A program made the position numbers and the translations under genes. Below the pieces are notes generated by a model. That model saw nothing but the letters and a program-made list of their open reading frames with translations. It did no database searches and was not told the origin of the DNA. From NCBI RefSeq assembly GCF_002847285.1, contig NZ_CP025407.1:930001-994000 (forward strand): a stretch of 64,000 nucleotides of DNA, written 5' to 3'. Source of the stretch: Streptomyces sp. CMB-StM0423. Its GTDB lineage: Bacteria > Actinomycetota > Actinomycetes > Streptomycetales > Streptomycetaceae. Position 1 is the stretch's first letter, and each line of letters begins with the position of its first letter. This document shows, one piece after another, positions 16,748 through 24,768 of the stretch.

Positions 16748-17069
16748 CGCGCGCCGCCATGTAGGTCTCGTACTGGTCCCCCAGCAGCGAGCGGATCAGC
16801 GCCGTCGCCGCCTCCGAGGTGCCGGCCTTCTCGCCCGTGCCGTAGATCAGCCGGGCGAGCTGCGACAGCAGATAGGGGTGCAGCCCCAGGTGGTAGAGGC
16901 GGCGGAAGTCGCGCGCGGCGATCGCGGTGCGCTCCTCCCCGGTGAGGGGGTACGCGGCCAGGACCTCCGCCTCGGACGTCTCGAAGCGGGCGCGCAGCTC
17001 GCGGTCCCACTTCAGCTCCTGCACCAGGTCGTTCGTCCGCAGCCGCGGATCGAAATGGTCGAGTGCCAT
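16740..17069 (-). CDS. LigA-like small subunit of a class III extradiol dioxygenase
   Basis: The 109-residue all-helical protein matches the protocatechuate 4,5-dioxygenase alpha-subunit type (LigA), which caps the active site of the beta subunit and contributes substrate contacts. Typical stretches are ELKWDRELRARFE, YPLTGEERTAIAARDFRRLYHLGLHPYLLSQLARL and the C-terminal LLGDQYETYMAAR. It lies 46 bases after the catalytic-subunit gene, so the order is beta then alpha, the reverse of the classical ligAB order. It overlaps the decarboxylase gene by 8 bases. Confidence 0.85.
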   Translation of the reverse strand: MALDHFDPRLRTNDLVQELKWDRELRARFETSEAEVLAAYPLTGEERTAIAARDFRRLYHLGLHPYLLSQLARLIYGTGEKAGTSEAATALIRSLLGDQYETYMAARGD

Positions 17070-17115
17070 CAGGTGTCCTTCTGTAGTGAACGGGCGTCGT
17101 GACGGGTGCCGGCGG

Positions 17116-17961
17116 TCAGTCCAGGTGCCACTGCACGGCGCCGACGCCGCAGCGCCACTGCTCGACCGCGACGTACCCCAGCGAGGTGCACGGGCGCGGG
17201 CCGACGGCGCCCATGACGACCACCCACGACAGCAGCTCCGCGGTGCCGCCCGAGCCGGCCTGCTCCATGCGGTCGAACGTCGCCTCGGTCAGGATCCGCT
17301 CGTGGTCGCCCTCCTGGAGCAGGTCGAGCCACCAGCGGTCGAACTTCTCGTCGATGTCCAGGTAGCGGGGCCCGCCGGGCTCGTGGCTGAGGCCGCCGGA
17401 GCCGAGCAGGCCGACGCGCAGCCCGTCGGGCAGGGCGCGGATCGCCTCGCCCAGCGCCTCGCCGAAGGCGTAGCAGGCGCGCTCGTCGGGGACCGGGGGG
17501 ACGGTGCAGTTCTGCAGGACGGGCACGACCCGGACGCCCGTCTCGACGAGCCGGGCCATGGCGGTGGGCACCGAGAGGTTGTCGTCGAAGCGCAGGTCGC
17601 CCGGCTCGGCGCGGACGCCGGGGCCGCTGTCCCTGACGGCCTCGAAGAGGCTCGCCGCGACGCCGGGGTCGCCGGGCAGCGCGTAGTCCTCGACGCGCAG
17701 CCAGGGCTTGAACCACTCGTCGGGGCCGCGGTGTTCCGCCGCGAGGCCGAAGGTGAAGTCGGCGTAGTCGCTCACCCGGGCGTTGGCGACGTGGTCGTTG
17801 CCGACGACGAGCAGCACGTCCGCGCCCGAGGCGACGACGGCGTCGTGCACGGCGCCGTACGCCTCGGAGACCACCCGGCGCTCGGGCTCGGGCGCCTTGT
17901 CGAACCAGCCGGTCAGGCCGGGCGTGTGGCTCGCGGCCAGGGCCAGGCATATCTCTGCCAT
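17116..17961 (-). CDS. LigB-type catalytic subunit of a class III extradiol ring-cleavage dioxygenase
   Basis: The 281-residue protein keeps the iron ligands and acid/base of the family. His12 is in AASHTPG, His57 in VGNDHVAN, Glu242 in GTAELLSW, and the catalytic His193 is in SGGLSHEPGG, nearly the same numbering as in LigB. It opens a catechol-type ring next to the hydroxyls using Fe(II) and O2. With the decarboxylase and the 4-oxalocrotonate branch downstream, a carboxylated catechol such as protocatechuate (2,3-cleavage) or 2,3-dihydroxybenzoate is plausible. A related aminophenol or hydroxylated N-heterocycle is also possible. No ring hydroxylase is seen in the window. Confidence 0.9.
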   Translation of the reverse strand: MAEICLALAASHTPGLTGWFDKAPEPERRVVSEAYGAVHDAVVASGADVLLVVGNDHVANARVSDYADFTFGLAAEHRGPDEWFKPWLRVEDYALPGDPGVAASLFEAVRDSGPGVRAEPGDLRFDDNLSVPTAMARLVETGVRVVPVLQNCTVPPVPDERACYAFGEALGEAIRALPDGLRVGLLGSGGLSHEPGGPRYLDIDEKFDRWWLDLLQEGDHERILTEATFDRMEQAGSGGTAELLSWVVVMGAVGPRPCTSLGYVAVEQWRCGVGAVQWHLD

Positions 17962-18046
17962 TGCTCCTCTGCTCCTGTCGTGTGTCGCTGAACTGTCATG
18001 CTGTGCGCGTGCGGTACGCGCCCGGGGCCGCCGGCCGGGCGGCGGG

Positions 18047-18991
18047 TCAGCCGGTGGCGAGCCGCTCCTCGATGGCGTCGGCGGCCAGTTCGGCGGCGGT
18101 GGCGTGCAGCCGCCGGCCCTCGTCTGCGGTGGCCGCGGCGGGGTCGCCGAAGTAGCCGCGCGGGGTGACGCGCCGGGCGTCGTCGTATCCGCGCCGCCAC
18201 ACGGCGAGTTCGGACAGCCCGTGCCCGGTGGCGGGCAGGGTGGCGCGTACCTCGTCGCGGACCAGGCCGGGGTGGGTGTGCAGCATCACCGACGTCTCCC
18301 ACCGCCCGGCGTGCACGTCGATCCCTCCCGCCCCCGCGCCGCCCGCGGCGGATCCCGGCGAGGAGACGGCCACCCGGCCGCCCCGCGCCTCGCCGGCAGG
18401 CGCGGCGGAGGCGTGCACGGTCAGCGCCGGGTCGTCCGGGTCGAGGCCCAGCCGCTGCGCCAGCTCCGGCTCCATGACGAAGCTGATGTCGGCGCCGGTA
18501 CGCTCCCGGCCCGCCCGCACCCCGGCGTGCACGGTGCGGTTGTGTAGCGCGTCGCCGTGGCCGGAGAAGCAGAAGACGTGCCGGAAGCCGTCGCCCGCCA
18601 TGCCGGCGAACAGGTCGGCCATGACCTGCTCCATCAGCTCGGGGCGGATCCCGTACGAGGCCGGGAAGCTGCCGGAGACGACGTTGATGCCCCAGTAGTA
18701 CGGCGGCACGATGAGCGCCTCGATGCCGCGTGCCGCCAGCAGCCGCCGCACCTCGCGCAGCCGGGCGCCGGGCAGGTAGACGTCGGTGCCGGCGGGCAGG
18801 TGCGGGCCGTGCTGCTCGATGACGCCGAAGGCCCAGAGCAGCACCGCCCCGCCACGGGCGGCGCGCTCGACCTCGTACCAGGTCAGCTCGGCGATCGTGT
18901 CCGCGAACACGTCCGTGGCCGGGTCCGTCCCGGCAGCCCCGCCGGACACGGCAGCCCCGGCGGCCGTGCCCTCCACTCCGCCGCCCGTCAC
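18047..18991 (-). CDS. Creatininase-family metal-dependent amidohydrolase
   Basis: The 314-residue protein shows the metal-binding pattern of the family: Glu59, His61 and Asp70 in VIEQHGPHLPAGTD, His145 in FSGHGDAL, and Glu232 in DVHAGRWETSV. Members open lactam or amide rings (creatinine, some pyrimidine- or dihydropyrimidine-like compounds). An Ala/Gly-rich insert (about 195-222) is unusual. The GTG start overlaps the ABC ATPase stop as GTGA, so it is co-translated with the importer. Position suggests that it acts early on the imported compound. Confidence 0.85.
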   Translation of the reverse strand: MTGGGVEGTAAGAAVSGGAAGTDPATDVFADTIAELTWYEVERAARGGAVLLWAFGVIEQHGPHLPAGTDVYLPGARLREVRRLLAARGIEALIVPPYYWGINVVSGSFPASYGIRPELMEQVMADLFAGMAGDGFRHVFCFSGHGDALHNRTVHAGVRAGRERTGADISFVMEPELAQRLGLDPDDPALTVHASAAPAGEARGGRVAVSSPGSAAGGAGAGGIDVHAGRWETSVMLHTHPGLVRDEVRATLPATGHGLSELAVWRRGYDDARRVTPRGYFGDPAAATADEGRRLHATAAELAADAIEERLATG

Positions 18992-19839
18992 GGCCGGTCC
19001 CCCGCACCGGCCGCGGGGGCGGCGGAGTGGAAGGTCTTGGCGCGCTGCACCTGGCCGTAGACCGCCGCGCGCAGCTCGGCGAAGCGGGGCAGCGCGCGGG
19101 TCGTCAACTGCTCGCGCTCGGCAGGCAGGTCGACGGCGATGTCCTCCATGACCACGGTCGGCGAGGCGGACAGCACGAGCACCCGTTCGCCCAGGTAGAC
19201 CGCCTCGTCGATGTCGTGGGTCACGAACAGCACCGTCATGCCCAGCTTCCGCCACAGCGAGCGGGTCAGGTCCTCCAGCTCCGCCCGGGTCTGCGCGTCC
19301 ACGGCGGCGAACGGCTCGTCCATGAGCAGCACCTTCGGCTCGTACGCGATGGCGCGCGCGATGGCCACGCGCTGCTGCATGCCGCCGGAGAGCTGCCAGG
19401 GGTACGCGGCCGGGGCGTCGGCGAGCCCGACGGACTCCAGCGCCTGCGCCACGAGCACCGCCCGCTCCGCCTTGGCGATCTTCTTCTGTTTCAGCGGCAG
19501 TTCGACGTTCGCGCCGACCGTCATCCACGGGAACAGGCTGCGCCCGTACTCCTGGAAAACCACCGCCATGCCGGGCGGCGGGCCCTGCACCCGCGCGCCG
19601 CCGAGCCGCACCTCGCCCGACGTGGGCGCGAGCAGCCCCGCGACGCACTTCAGCAGCGTCGTCTTGCCGGCGCCCGACGGGCCGACGATGCAGGTCAGAT
19701 CGCCCGCGCCGACGGTGAACGTCAGGTCGCGGACGGCCTCGACGGTCCGCCCAGAGCCCTGGTAGACCTTCCGCACCCCGCGGACGGCCAGCGCACCCGC
19801 GCTGTCCTCGGTGGCCGGAGCCACCCTCGTGCCGGTCAT
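18988..19839 (-). CDS. ABC importer ATPase (SsuB/TauB type)
   Basis: The 283-residue nucleotide-binding protein has Walker A VGPSGAGKTTLL (about 52-63), a Q-loop in FQEYGRSLF, the signature LSGGMQQR (150-157), Walker B VLLMDEPFAAVD and the switch His in VTHDIDEAV. These details match the nitrate/taurine/aliphatic sulfonate/thiamine-precursor importer subfamily. ATGA and GTGA overlaps link it to the permease before and the creatininase after. Confidence 0.93.
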   Translation of the reverse strand: MTGTRVAPATEDSAGALAVRGVRKVYQGSGRTVEAVRDLTFTVGAGDLTCIVGPSGAGKTTLLKCVAGLLAPTSGEVRLGGARVQGPPPGMAVVFQEYGRSLFPWMTVGANVELPLKQKKIAKAERAVLVAQALESVGLADAPAAYPWQLSGGMQQRVAIARAIAYEPKVLLMDEPFAAVDAQTRAELEDLTRSLWRKLGMTVLFVTHDIDEAVYLGERVLVLSASPTVVMEDIAVDLPAEREQLTTRALPRFAELRAAVYGQVQRAKTFHSAAPAAGAGDRP

Positions 19840-20729
19840 TTCTCACCTCGCTGCGACTGCCTCAGGCCGCGGTACCAGCCGAGGACTCGGGACTCGAACA
19901 GGGCGAACAGCAGCGACAGGGCGAAGCCGAGGAGACCGAGGAGCAGGATGCCGCTCCACATCTCCGGGATGGCGAACGACCGCTGGAACTGCACGACGGT
20001 GAAGCCCAGGCCGCTGGAGCTGGCGAACATCTCGCTGATCACCATGAGGATGATCGAGATCGAGAGCGCCTGCCGCAGCCCGGCGACGATCTGCGGTGCC
20101 GCGCCCGGCAGCACCAGGCGGCGCAGCCGGGCGGTGCCGGTCAGGCCGTAGCAGCGCGCGGTGTCGGAGAGCACCTCGTCGATCGCGCGGACCCCTTCGA
20201 CGGTGTTGAGCAGCACCGGCCACAGGGCACCGGAGATGATCACCACGATCTTCATGGTGTCGCCGATCCCGGCGACCAGCATGAGGACGGGGATGAGCAC
20301 CGGCGGCGGCACGGCGCGGAAGAACTCCAGGACCGGTTCCAGCAGTGCCCGGATCCGCGGCCGGGTGCCGAGGAGCACGCCCAGGGCGATGCCGATGACG
20401 GCGGCGCCCAGATAGCCGGCGGCCAGCCGGCCGAGGCTGGGCAGCACGTCGTCGACGATCCGGTCGGAGAACCAGGTCTCGGCGAACGCGGCCAGGATCT
20501 CGTCCAGCGTCGGGTAGTAGAAGTTGGTGCTGCGCGCGGCGAGCACCCACCACAGCGCCAGCAGCGCGGCGGGCAGCCCGAGGAGGTACGCCAGGTGGAC
20601 CGCGCCGCGCTTCAGCAGCCGCAGCCCCCGGCCCCCGCGGCTCTCCGCTTCCGCTGCTGCCTTCACGGGTTTCACGGATTTCACGGGCTGTTCGCTCTTC
20701 GCGGTCTTCGTACCGGGGACGCCGCTCAC
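19836..20729 (-). CDS. ABC importer permease (SsuC type), second of two
   Basis: The 297-residue protein has a Lys/Val-rich N-terminal tail, then about six membrane helices. The EAA loop appears in the form VRAIDEVLSDTARCYGLTGTARLRRLVLPGAAPQIVAGLR, read over the two short helices that dock on the ATPase. The GTG at 20729 overlaps the preceding permease stop. It and the gene at 20726-21625 are distinct proteins, so the importer may be a heterodimer, whereas SsuC-type importers usually use two copies of one permease. Confidence 0.9.
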   Translation of the reverse strand: MSGVPGTKTAKSEQPVKSVKPVKAAAEAESRGGRGLRLLKRGAVHLAYLLGLPAALLALWWVLAARSTNFYYPTLDEILAAFAETWFSDRIVDDVLPSLGRLAAGYLGAAVIGIALGVLLGTRPRIRALLEPVLEFFRAVPPPVLIPVLMLVAGIGDTMKIVVIISGALWPVLLNTVEGVRAIDEVLSDTARCYGLTGTARLRRLVLPGAAPQIVAGLRQALSISIILMVISEMFASSSGLGFTVVQFQRSFAIPEMWSGILLLGLLGFALSLLFALFESRVLGWYRGLRQSQRGEK

Positions 20730-21625
20730 GCGCCGGCCTCCGTCCGTACCGAGGTGTGCCAGGACAGCACGCGCCGCTCCAGCAGCCGGGCCAGCACGTT
20801 CACGCAGACCCCGAGCGCGCCGGCCACCAGCACCAGCGCGTACATCCGCGGGATCGCGTTGCTGGACTGGGCGCGGGCGATCTCGCTGCCGAGCCCGGGG
20901 CTGCCGATGATGAGCTGGGAGCTGACGGCCAGGATCAGCGCCACGGAGGCGGCCAGCCGCAGCCCTGTCATCAGGTACGGCAGCGTGGTCGGCCACACCA
21001 CGTAACGCAGCCGCGCCCAGGGCGAGAAGCCGTAGCCGACGGCGGTGTCGCGGGCGACCGGGTCGACGTCGCGGACGCCGCTGAGCACCTGGAGGAGCAC
21101 GGGCCAGAAGGCCGCGTAGACCACCAGCAGCAGCGTCGAGCCGAGGCCGGTGCCCAGCACGAGCACCGCCAGGGGTATCAGCGCCACCGAGGGGATCGGC
21201 CGCAGGAACTCGATGGTGGACGCGGTGGCCTTGCGCAGCACCTCGACGCCGCCGATCACCAGCCCCAGCACCGTGCCCGCGACCAGGGCGATGGCCAGGC
21301 CGTACGCCCAGCCCTCGACGGTGTCGAGCAGGGCGGTCCAGAAGACCGGCGTGCCCAGCTCGTCGCCGAGCGCGCGGACCATCTCGCTGAACGGCGGCAG
21401 GTACTTCGCGGGCACCGCGCCCGCACGCGGCAGCAGTTCCAGCACGCCGGCGAACAGGACGATGCCGAGGACGCCGAGCGCGGCGTCGGGCACGGCCTTC
21501 AGCCGGGCCGCGGGCGAGGGTGCGGCGGGGACGGGGACGACCGCGGTGGGCGGGTCCGGGGGCCGGTCCGCCGCCGGCGACAGCGCGGGCGGCTGCCCGG
21601 TGTCGGCGCTCTGGTGAACTCTCAC
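20726..21625 (-). CDS. ABC importer permease (SsuC type), first of two
   Basis: The 299-residue protein starts at a GTG with GGAGA six bases upstream. After a Pro/Ala-rich cytoplasmic tail come about six membrane helices, with the EAA-like loop VRDVDPVARDTAVGYG and WARLRYVVWPTTLPYLMTG contacting the ATPase. The substrate path residues cannot be read. A 104-base GC-rich gap separates it from the binding-protein gene. Confidence 0.9.
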   Translation of the reverse strand: MRVHQSADTGQPPALSPAADRPPDPPTAVVPVPAAPSPAARLKAVPDAALGVLGIVLFAGVLELLPRAGAVPAKYLPPFSEMVRALGDELGTPVFWTALLDTVEGWAYGLAIALVAGTVLGLVIGGVEVLRKATASTIEFLRPIPSVALIPLAVLVLGTGLGSTLLLVVYAAFWPVLLQVLSGVRDVDPVARDTAVGYGFSPWARLRYVVWPTTLPYLMTGLRLAASVALILAVSSQLIIGSPGLGSEIARAQSSNAIPRMYALVLVAGALGVCVNVLARLLERRVLSWHTSVRTEAGA

Positions 21626-21729
21626 GTCTTCTCCGGCATCTCTGGGGCTGGTGGGTCGGTGCTCCTCGGGGCAGAGCAGGGGCCGGCGGCGGCCCGGCCG
21701 GCGGCTCGCGGCCGGCGGGGGCGCGGCGC

Positions 21730-22710
21730 TCAGTCGGCGAGCAGGTCGTCCAGCGGGTCGAGGTTGTCGATCAGACCGGCGTCGGCGGTCAGTTGGGCCA
21801 GCCCGGCGATCTCGTCGCGGTCGGACTCGGGGTTCCAGCCGGGGAGCGTCAGGTCGTCGGTGAGGCCCTCGTCGAGGTCGAGGTAGGTGTTGAGTACGGC
21901 GCGCGCCTCGTCCGGGTGCTCCTCGGCGTAGCGCAGGGACTTCTGCAGCGCCTTCGTGAACCGCTCGACGACCTCGGGGTTCTCGCCCGCGTACGACTCG
22001 GAGGCGAACCAGCCCGCGAACGGGAGCTGCTTGCCCATGCCGGCGTAGCTGACGGGCAGCGCGTGCCCGCCGTCCTTCTCCACGATGCTGATGAACGGCT
22101 CGCTCAGCATGGCGGCGTCGACGTTGCCCTTGTCGAGCGCGGCGGGCATGTCGGGGATGGGCACCTCGACGAGCTTGGCGGCGTCCCGGTCCAGTCCTGC
22201 GTCCTCCAGGCTGGCGCGTACGGCGACCTCGTTGATGCCGAGGAGGGTGTTGACGGCGATGGTCTTGCCCTCCAGGCCGGCGACGTCCTCGATGCCGTCG
22301 TCCTTGGTCATGAGCTGGCCGGAGCCGTCGTCCAGCACGTCGTCGGAGGCGCGCGCCCCGACCGAGAGCATCGTGACCGGCACCCCCTCGCTCTTGGCGA
22401 TGAGGAGGCTGACGATGTTGGAGTAGCCGAACTGGTAGTCGCCGCTGACGACCGCGGGGGTGATCGCGGCGCCGCCCTGGGAGTTCTGCAGCTTCGGGTT
22501 GAGGTCCTGCTCCTTGAAGAAGCCCTTCTCGATGCCGAGCTTGACGGGTGCGATGTCGATGATGGGGATGACCCCGAGGGTGATGTCCGTGGGTCCCGAG
22601 CCGGTGTCCTCTCCCCCGCCGTCCGAGCCGCAGGCGGTCGCGGCGGTGAGGAGGAGAGCGGCTCCGGCCGCTATGGAGAGGGCTCTGTGACGACGGCACA
22701 ATGACGGCAT
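21730..22710 (-). CDS. Substrate-binding lipoprotein of the NMT1/THI5-SsuA type
   Basis: The 326-residue protein has a lipoprotein signal ending in the lipobox TAATAC (Cys about residue 27) followed by a Gly/Asp-rich linker. The periplasmic-binding fold begins ITLGVIPIIDIAPVKLGIEKGFF and continues with GDYQFGYSNIVSLL, typical of NMT1/THI5-like and sulfonate-binding proteins that recognise small aromatic, heterocyclic or sulfonated molecules. With two permeases and an ATPase immediately downstream it makes a complete importer inside the catabolic operon, so its ligand is most likely the compound degraded by the pathway. Confidence 0.9.
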   Translation of the reverse strand: MPSLCRRHRALSIAAGAALLLTAATACGSDGGGEDTGSGPTDITLGVIPIIDIAPVKLGIEKGFFKEQDLNPKLQNSQGGAAITPAVVSGDYQFGYSNIVSLLIAKSEGVPVTMLSVGARASDDVLDDGSGQLMTKDDGIEDVAGLEGKTIAVNTLLGINEVAVRASLEDAGLDRDAAKLVEVPIPDMPAALDKGNVDAAMLSEPFISIVEKDGGHALPVSYAGMGKQLPFAGWFASESYAGENPEVVERFTKALQKSLRYAEEHPDEARAVLNTYLDLDEGLTDDLTLPGWNPESDRDEIAGLAQLTADAGLIDNLDPLDDLLAD

Positions 22711-22901
22711 ACCGGACTCCCTGCTGCGTGAACGATCGATGGGGTGGCCGTCGGCTGCCGCGCTGCGGGCACGGCGGGGACGGCGGGCGAGGGGGAATGA
22801 CGTAGGCGTGCGGACGGGCCGGGCGCCGCGTACGGCGGCGGGGGCGGGGCCCGTAAGGGAAGAACGGGGTCGGGGCGGGGCGCGGTGGGTGGTGCGGCGC
22901 C

Positions 22902-23684
22902 TCAGCCGCCGACGGCGGTGACGGTGCCGAGCGTCGCGAACTCGGCGGAGATCGTCCGCCCGGGTTCGACGAACACGGCGTCGGTGAGCCCGCCGGTGAG
23001 CACGGTCCACCCTGCTTCGAGGGCGATACCGCGCCGGGACAGGGCGTTGGCGGCGAGGGCGAGCGCCCGGGCCGGATGGCCCTGGACGGCCGCGCCGGTG
23101 GCGGTGTCGACGACCTCGCCGTCGACGGTGAGCCGGCAGGTCTCGGCGGCGAGGTCGAGTCCCGCCGGGTCCACGGGGTCCGCGGAGACGGCGAACCGGC
23201 AGGACGAGGCGTTGTCGGCGACGACGTCGGGGAGGGCGAAGCTGAAGTCGCGGTAGCGGCTGTCGATGACCTCGAACCCGGCGCGTACCTCCGCGACGGC
23301 GGCGAGCGCGCTCGCCTCCGTCACCCCGGGCCCCGCGAGCCGCCGGCCCAGGGTGAAGACGATCTCGGGCTCGACGCGCGGGTGGATGGTCTCCGCCAGC
23401 GGTACGGGCGCGCCCGCCGGCAGCACCATCGCGTCCGTGAGCCAGCCGGTCAGCGGGGCGTCGATGCCCATCCGCCGCTGCTTCGCGGCGGATGTCAGCC
23501 CCAGCTTGACGCCGATGACCCGCTCCCCCGCGGCGACCTTGCGGGCCAGCAGCTCGTCCTGCGCCCGGTAGGCGGTGCCCAGGTCGAGGCCGGGCCACTC
23601 GTCGGTGATCCGCCCGCCGTCGCGACGCTCCCGCTCGCGGCGGAGCAGTTCGTCGACGGTGCGCTCGACCGTCCATACGCTCAT
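22902..23684 (-). CDS. 4-oxalocrotonate (2-oxo-3-hexenedioate) decarboxylase, first gene of the operon
   Basis: The 260-residue protein is a second member of the hydratase/decarboxylase family. The segments GVKLGLTSAAKQRRMGI, IHPRVEPEIVFTLG, EVIDSRYRDFSFAL and VVADNASSCRF match the DmpH/XylI/PraD decarboxylase type better than the hydratase type. It would remove CO2 from 2-oxo-3-hexenedioate to give 2-hydroxypenta-2,4-dienoate. The ATG at 23684 is chosen because GGGAGG lies upstream; longer versions lack a ribosome site and run into the promoter. A 191-base GC-rich spacer with no recognised feature separates it from the binding-protein gene. Confidence 0.88.
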   Translation of the reverse strand: MSVWTVERTVDELLRRERERRDGGRITDEWPGLDLGTAYRAQDELLARKVAAGERVIGVKLGLTSAAKQRRMGIDAPLTGWLTDAMVLPAGAPVPLAETIHPRVEPEIVFTLGRRLAGPGVTEASALAAVAEVRAGFEVIDSRYRDFSFALPDVVADNASSCRFAVSADPVDPAGLDLAAETCRLTVDGEVVDTATGAAVQGHPARALALAANALSRRGIALEAGWTVLTGGLTDAVFVEPGRTISAEFATLGTVTAVGG

Positions 23685-23758
23685 GGGCCCCGCCTCCCTC
23701 CCGGACTCGCGGCCGTGGGAACGGCCGCATCGATCAACTCGGTGCGCGTTGGTCCCTG

Positions 23759-23802
23759 AGTATGGGACAAGAAAACATTGCAATCAATAGATTGATAGCA
23801 AT
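23759..23802 (-). promoter_or_regulatory. Promoter and AT-rich palindromic operator of the catabolic operon
   Basis: Read on the minus strand, a -35 TTGATT (23782-23787) is followed by a 17-base spacer and a -10 CATACT (23759-23764), with transcription starting near 23751 and a leader of about 67 bases. Overlying the -35 is an inverted repeat at 23777-23802: ATTGCAATCAAT, AG, ATTGATAGCAAT, with 11 of 12 arm positions complementary. Such an AT-rich island stands out strongly here. The GntR/FCD protein of the operon is the obvious candidate ligand. Confidence 0.7.
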
Positions 23803-23815
23803 GAGTTCTGGGACC

Positions 23816-23849
23816 CGCCGCCGCCGGCGCCCGGGCACCGGCGGCGGCG
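23816..23849 (-). terminator. Hairpin terminator of the CcdA-like gene
   Basis: CGCCGCCGCCGG at 23816-23827 pairs with CCGGCGGCGGCG at 23838-23849 (12 bp, 10-base loop). It lies 5-38 bases beyond the stop of the CcdA-like gene and shields the catabolic promoter from read-through. Confidence 0.7.
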
Positions 23850-23853
23850 TCGT

Positions 23854-24768
23854 TCAGCTCCGGACCCCCGTGCCACCCGCGTTGCCGGCCCGCGTCTCTC
23901 CCTCCGCCGCGGGCAACTCCCCTTGCACGTCAGGGGGGTTCCGCGCCGCGCGGCTCCGGCGCCGGCCGGCCGCGGCGGCGGCGGCGAGGGCGACCGCCGC
24001 CGCGACGGCGACGAGCACCACGTCGGGTACGGCGGAACCGACGTCCCGGGTCCACTGCTCCAGCGCGAACTCGTCCTCCACCCCGACCGCGCCCGGCAGC
24101 GCACCGGTGCCGTCGAACGCCAGGAACACCGCGCCCAGGACGACGAACAGGGCGCCGGAGAGCATCTGCGTCGAGTGCAGCTCCAGCTTCCCGACGCGGA
24201 CCGGGCGCCCGCGCAGCCAGCGCCGGCGGCCCAGGTCGAACCGGTGCCACAGGACGGCGAGCACGAACAGCGGCGCCGCCATGCCCAGGGCGTAGCAGGC
24301 GAGGAGCACCCCGCCGTACACGGTGTCGCCGCCGAGCGCCGACACCGTCAGCACCGACCCCAGGATCGGCCCGGCACAGAACCCGGCGAAGCCGTACACC
24401 GCGCCCAGCACGTACACGCTCACCGCCGACTCCGGCCTGATCCGCCCCGCGGCCTGCTGCATCCGCCGCGAGCCGAAGCCGAAGCCGAAGAACTGGGCCA
24501 CGCCCAGCGCGACGACCGTCCAGCCGCCGACGGCGATCAGCAGCTCGCGGTGGCCGTAGAAGAGCCTGCTGGCGAACGAGCCGGCCACGCCGAGCGGCAC
24601 CAGGGTGGTGCACAGTCCGGCGTAGAAGATCGCGGTACGGGCCAGGAGGCGGCCGGCGCCGCTGATCGAATAGGCGAAGAAGGAGGGCAGCAGCAGCGCG
24701 CTGCACGGGCTGAGGAGGGCGAGCAGGCCGCCGAGGAAGGCGGTGAGATAGCCGATGTCCGCGCTCAC
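23854..24768 (-). CDS. CcdA/DsbD-like membrane thiol-disulfide transporter
   Basis: The 304-residue membrane protein has six to seven helices. The two cysteines that carry reducing power through the membrane in CcdA/DsbD are present: Cys22 in LLSPCSALLLP and Cys131 in FAGFCAGPILG, both in proline-containing contexts. The hydrophilic C-terminal tail of about 40 residues is not part of the family core. It overlaps the thioredoxin-like gene by 4 bases (ATGA), so it probably keeps that protein, or another extracytoplasmic thiol protein, reduced. Confidence 0.88.
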   Translation of the reverse strand: MSADIGYLTAFLGGLLALLSPCSALLLPSFFAYSISGAGRLLARTAIFYAGLCTTLVPLGVAGSFASRLFYGHRELLIAVGGWTVVALGVAQFFGFGFGSRRMQQAAGRIRPESAVSVYVLGAVYGFAGFCAGPILGSVLTVSALGGDTVYGGVLLACYALGMAAPLFVLAVLWHRFDLGRRRWLRGRPVRVGKLELHSTQMLSGALFVVLGAVFLAFDGTGALPGAVGVEDEFALEQWTRDVGSAVPDVVLVAVAAAVALAAAAAAGRRRSRAARNPPDVQGELPAAEGETRAGNAGGTGVRS

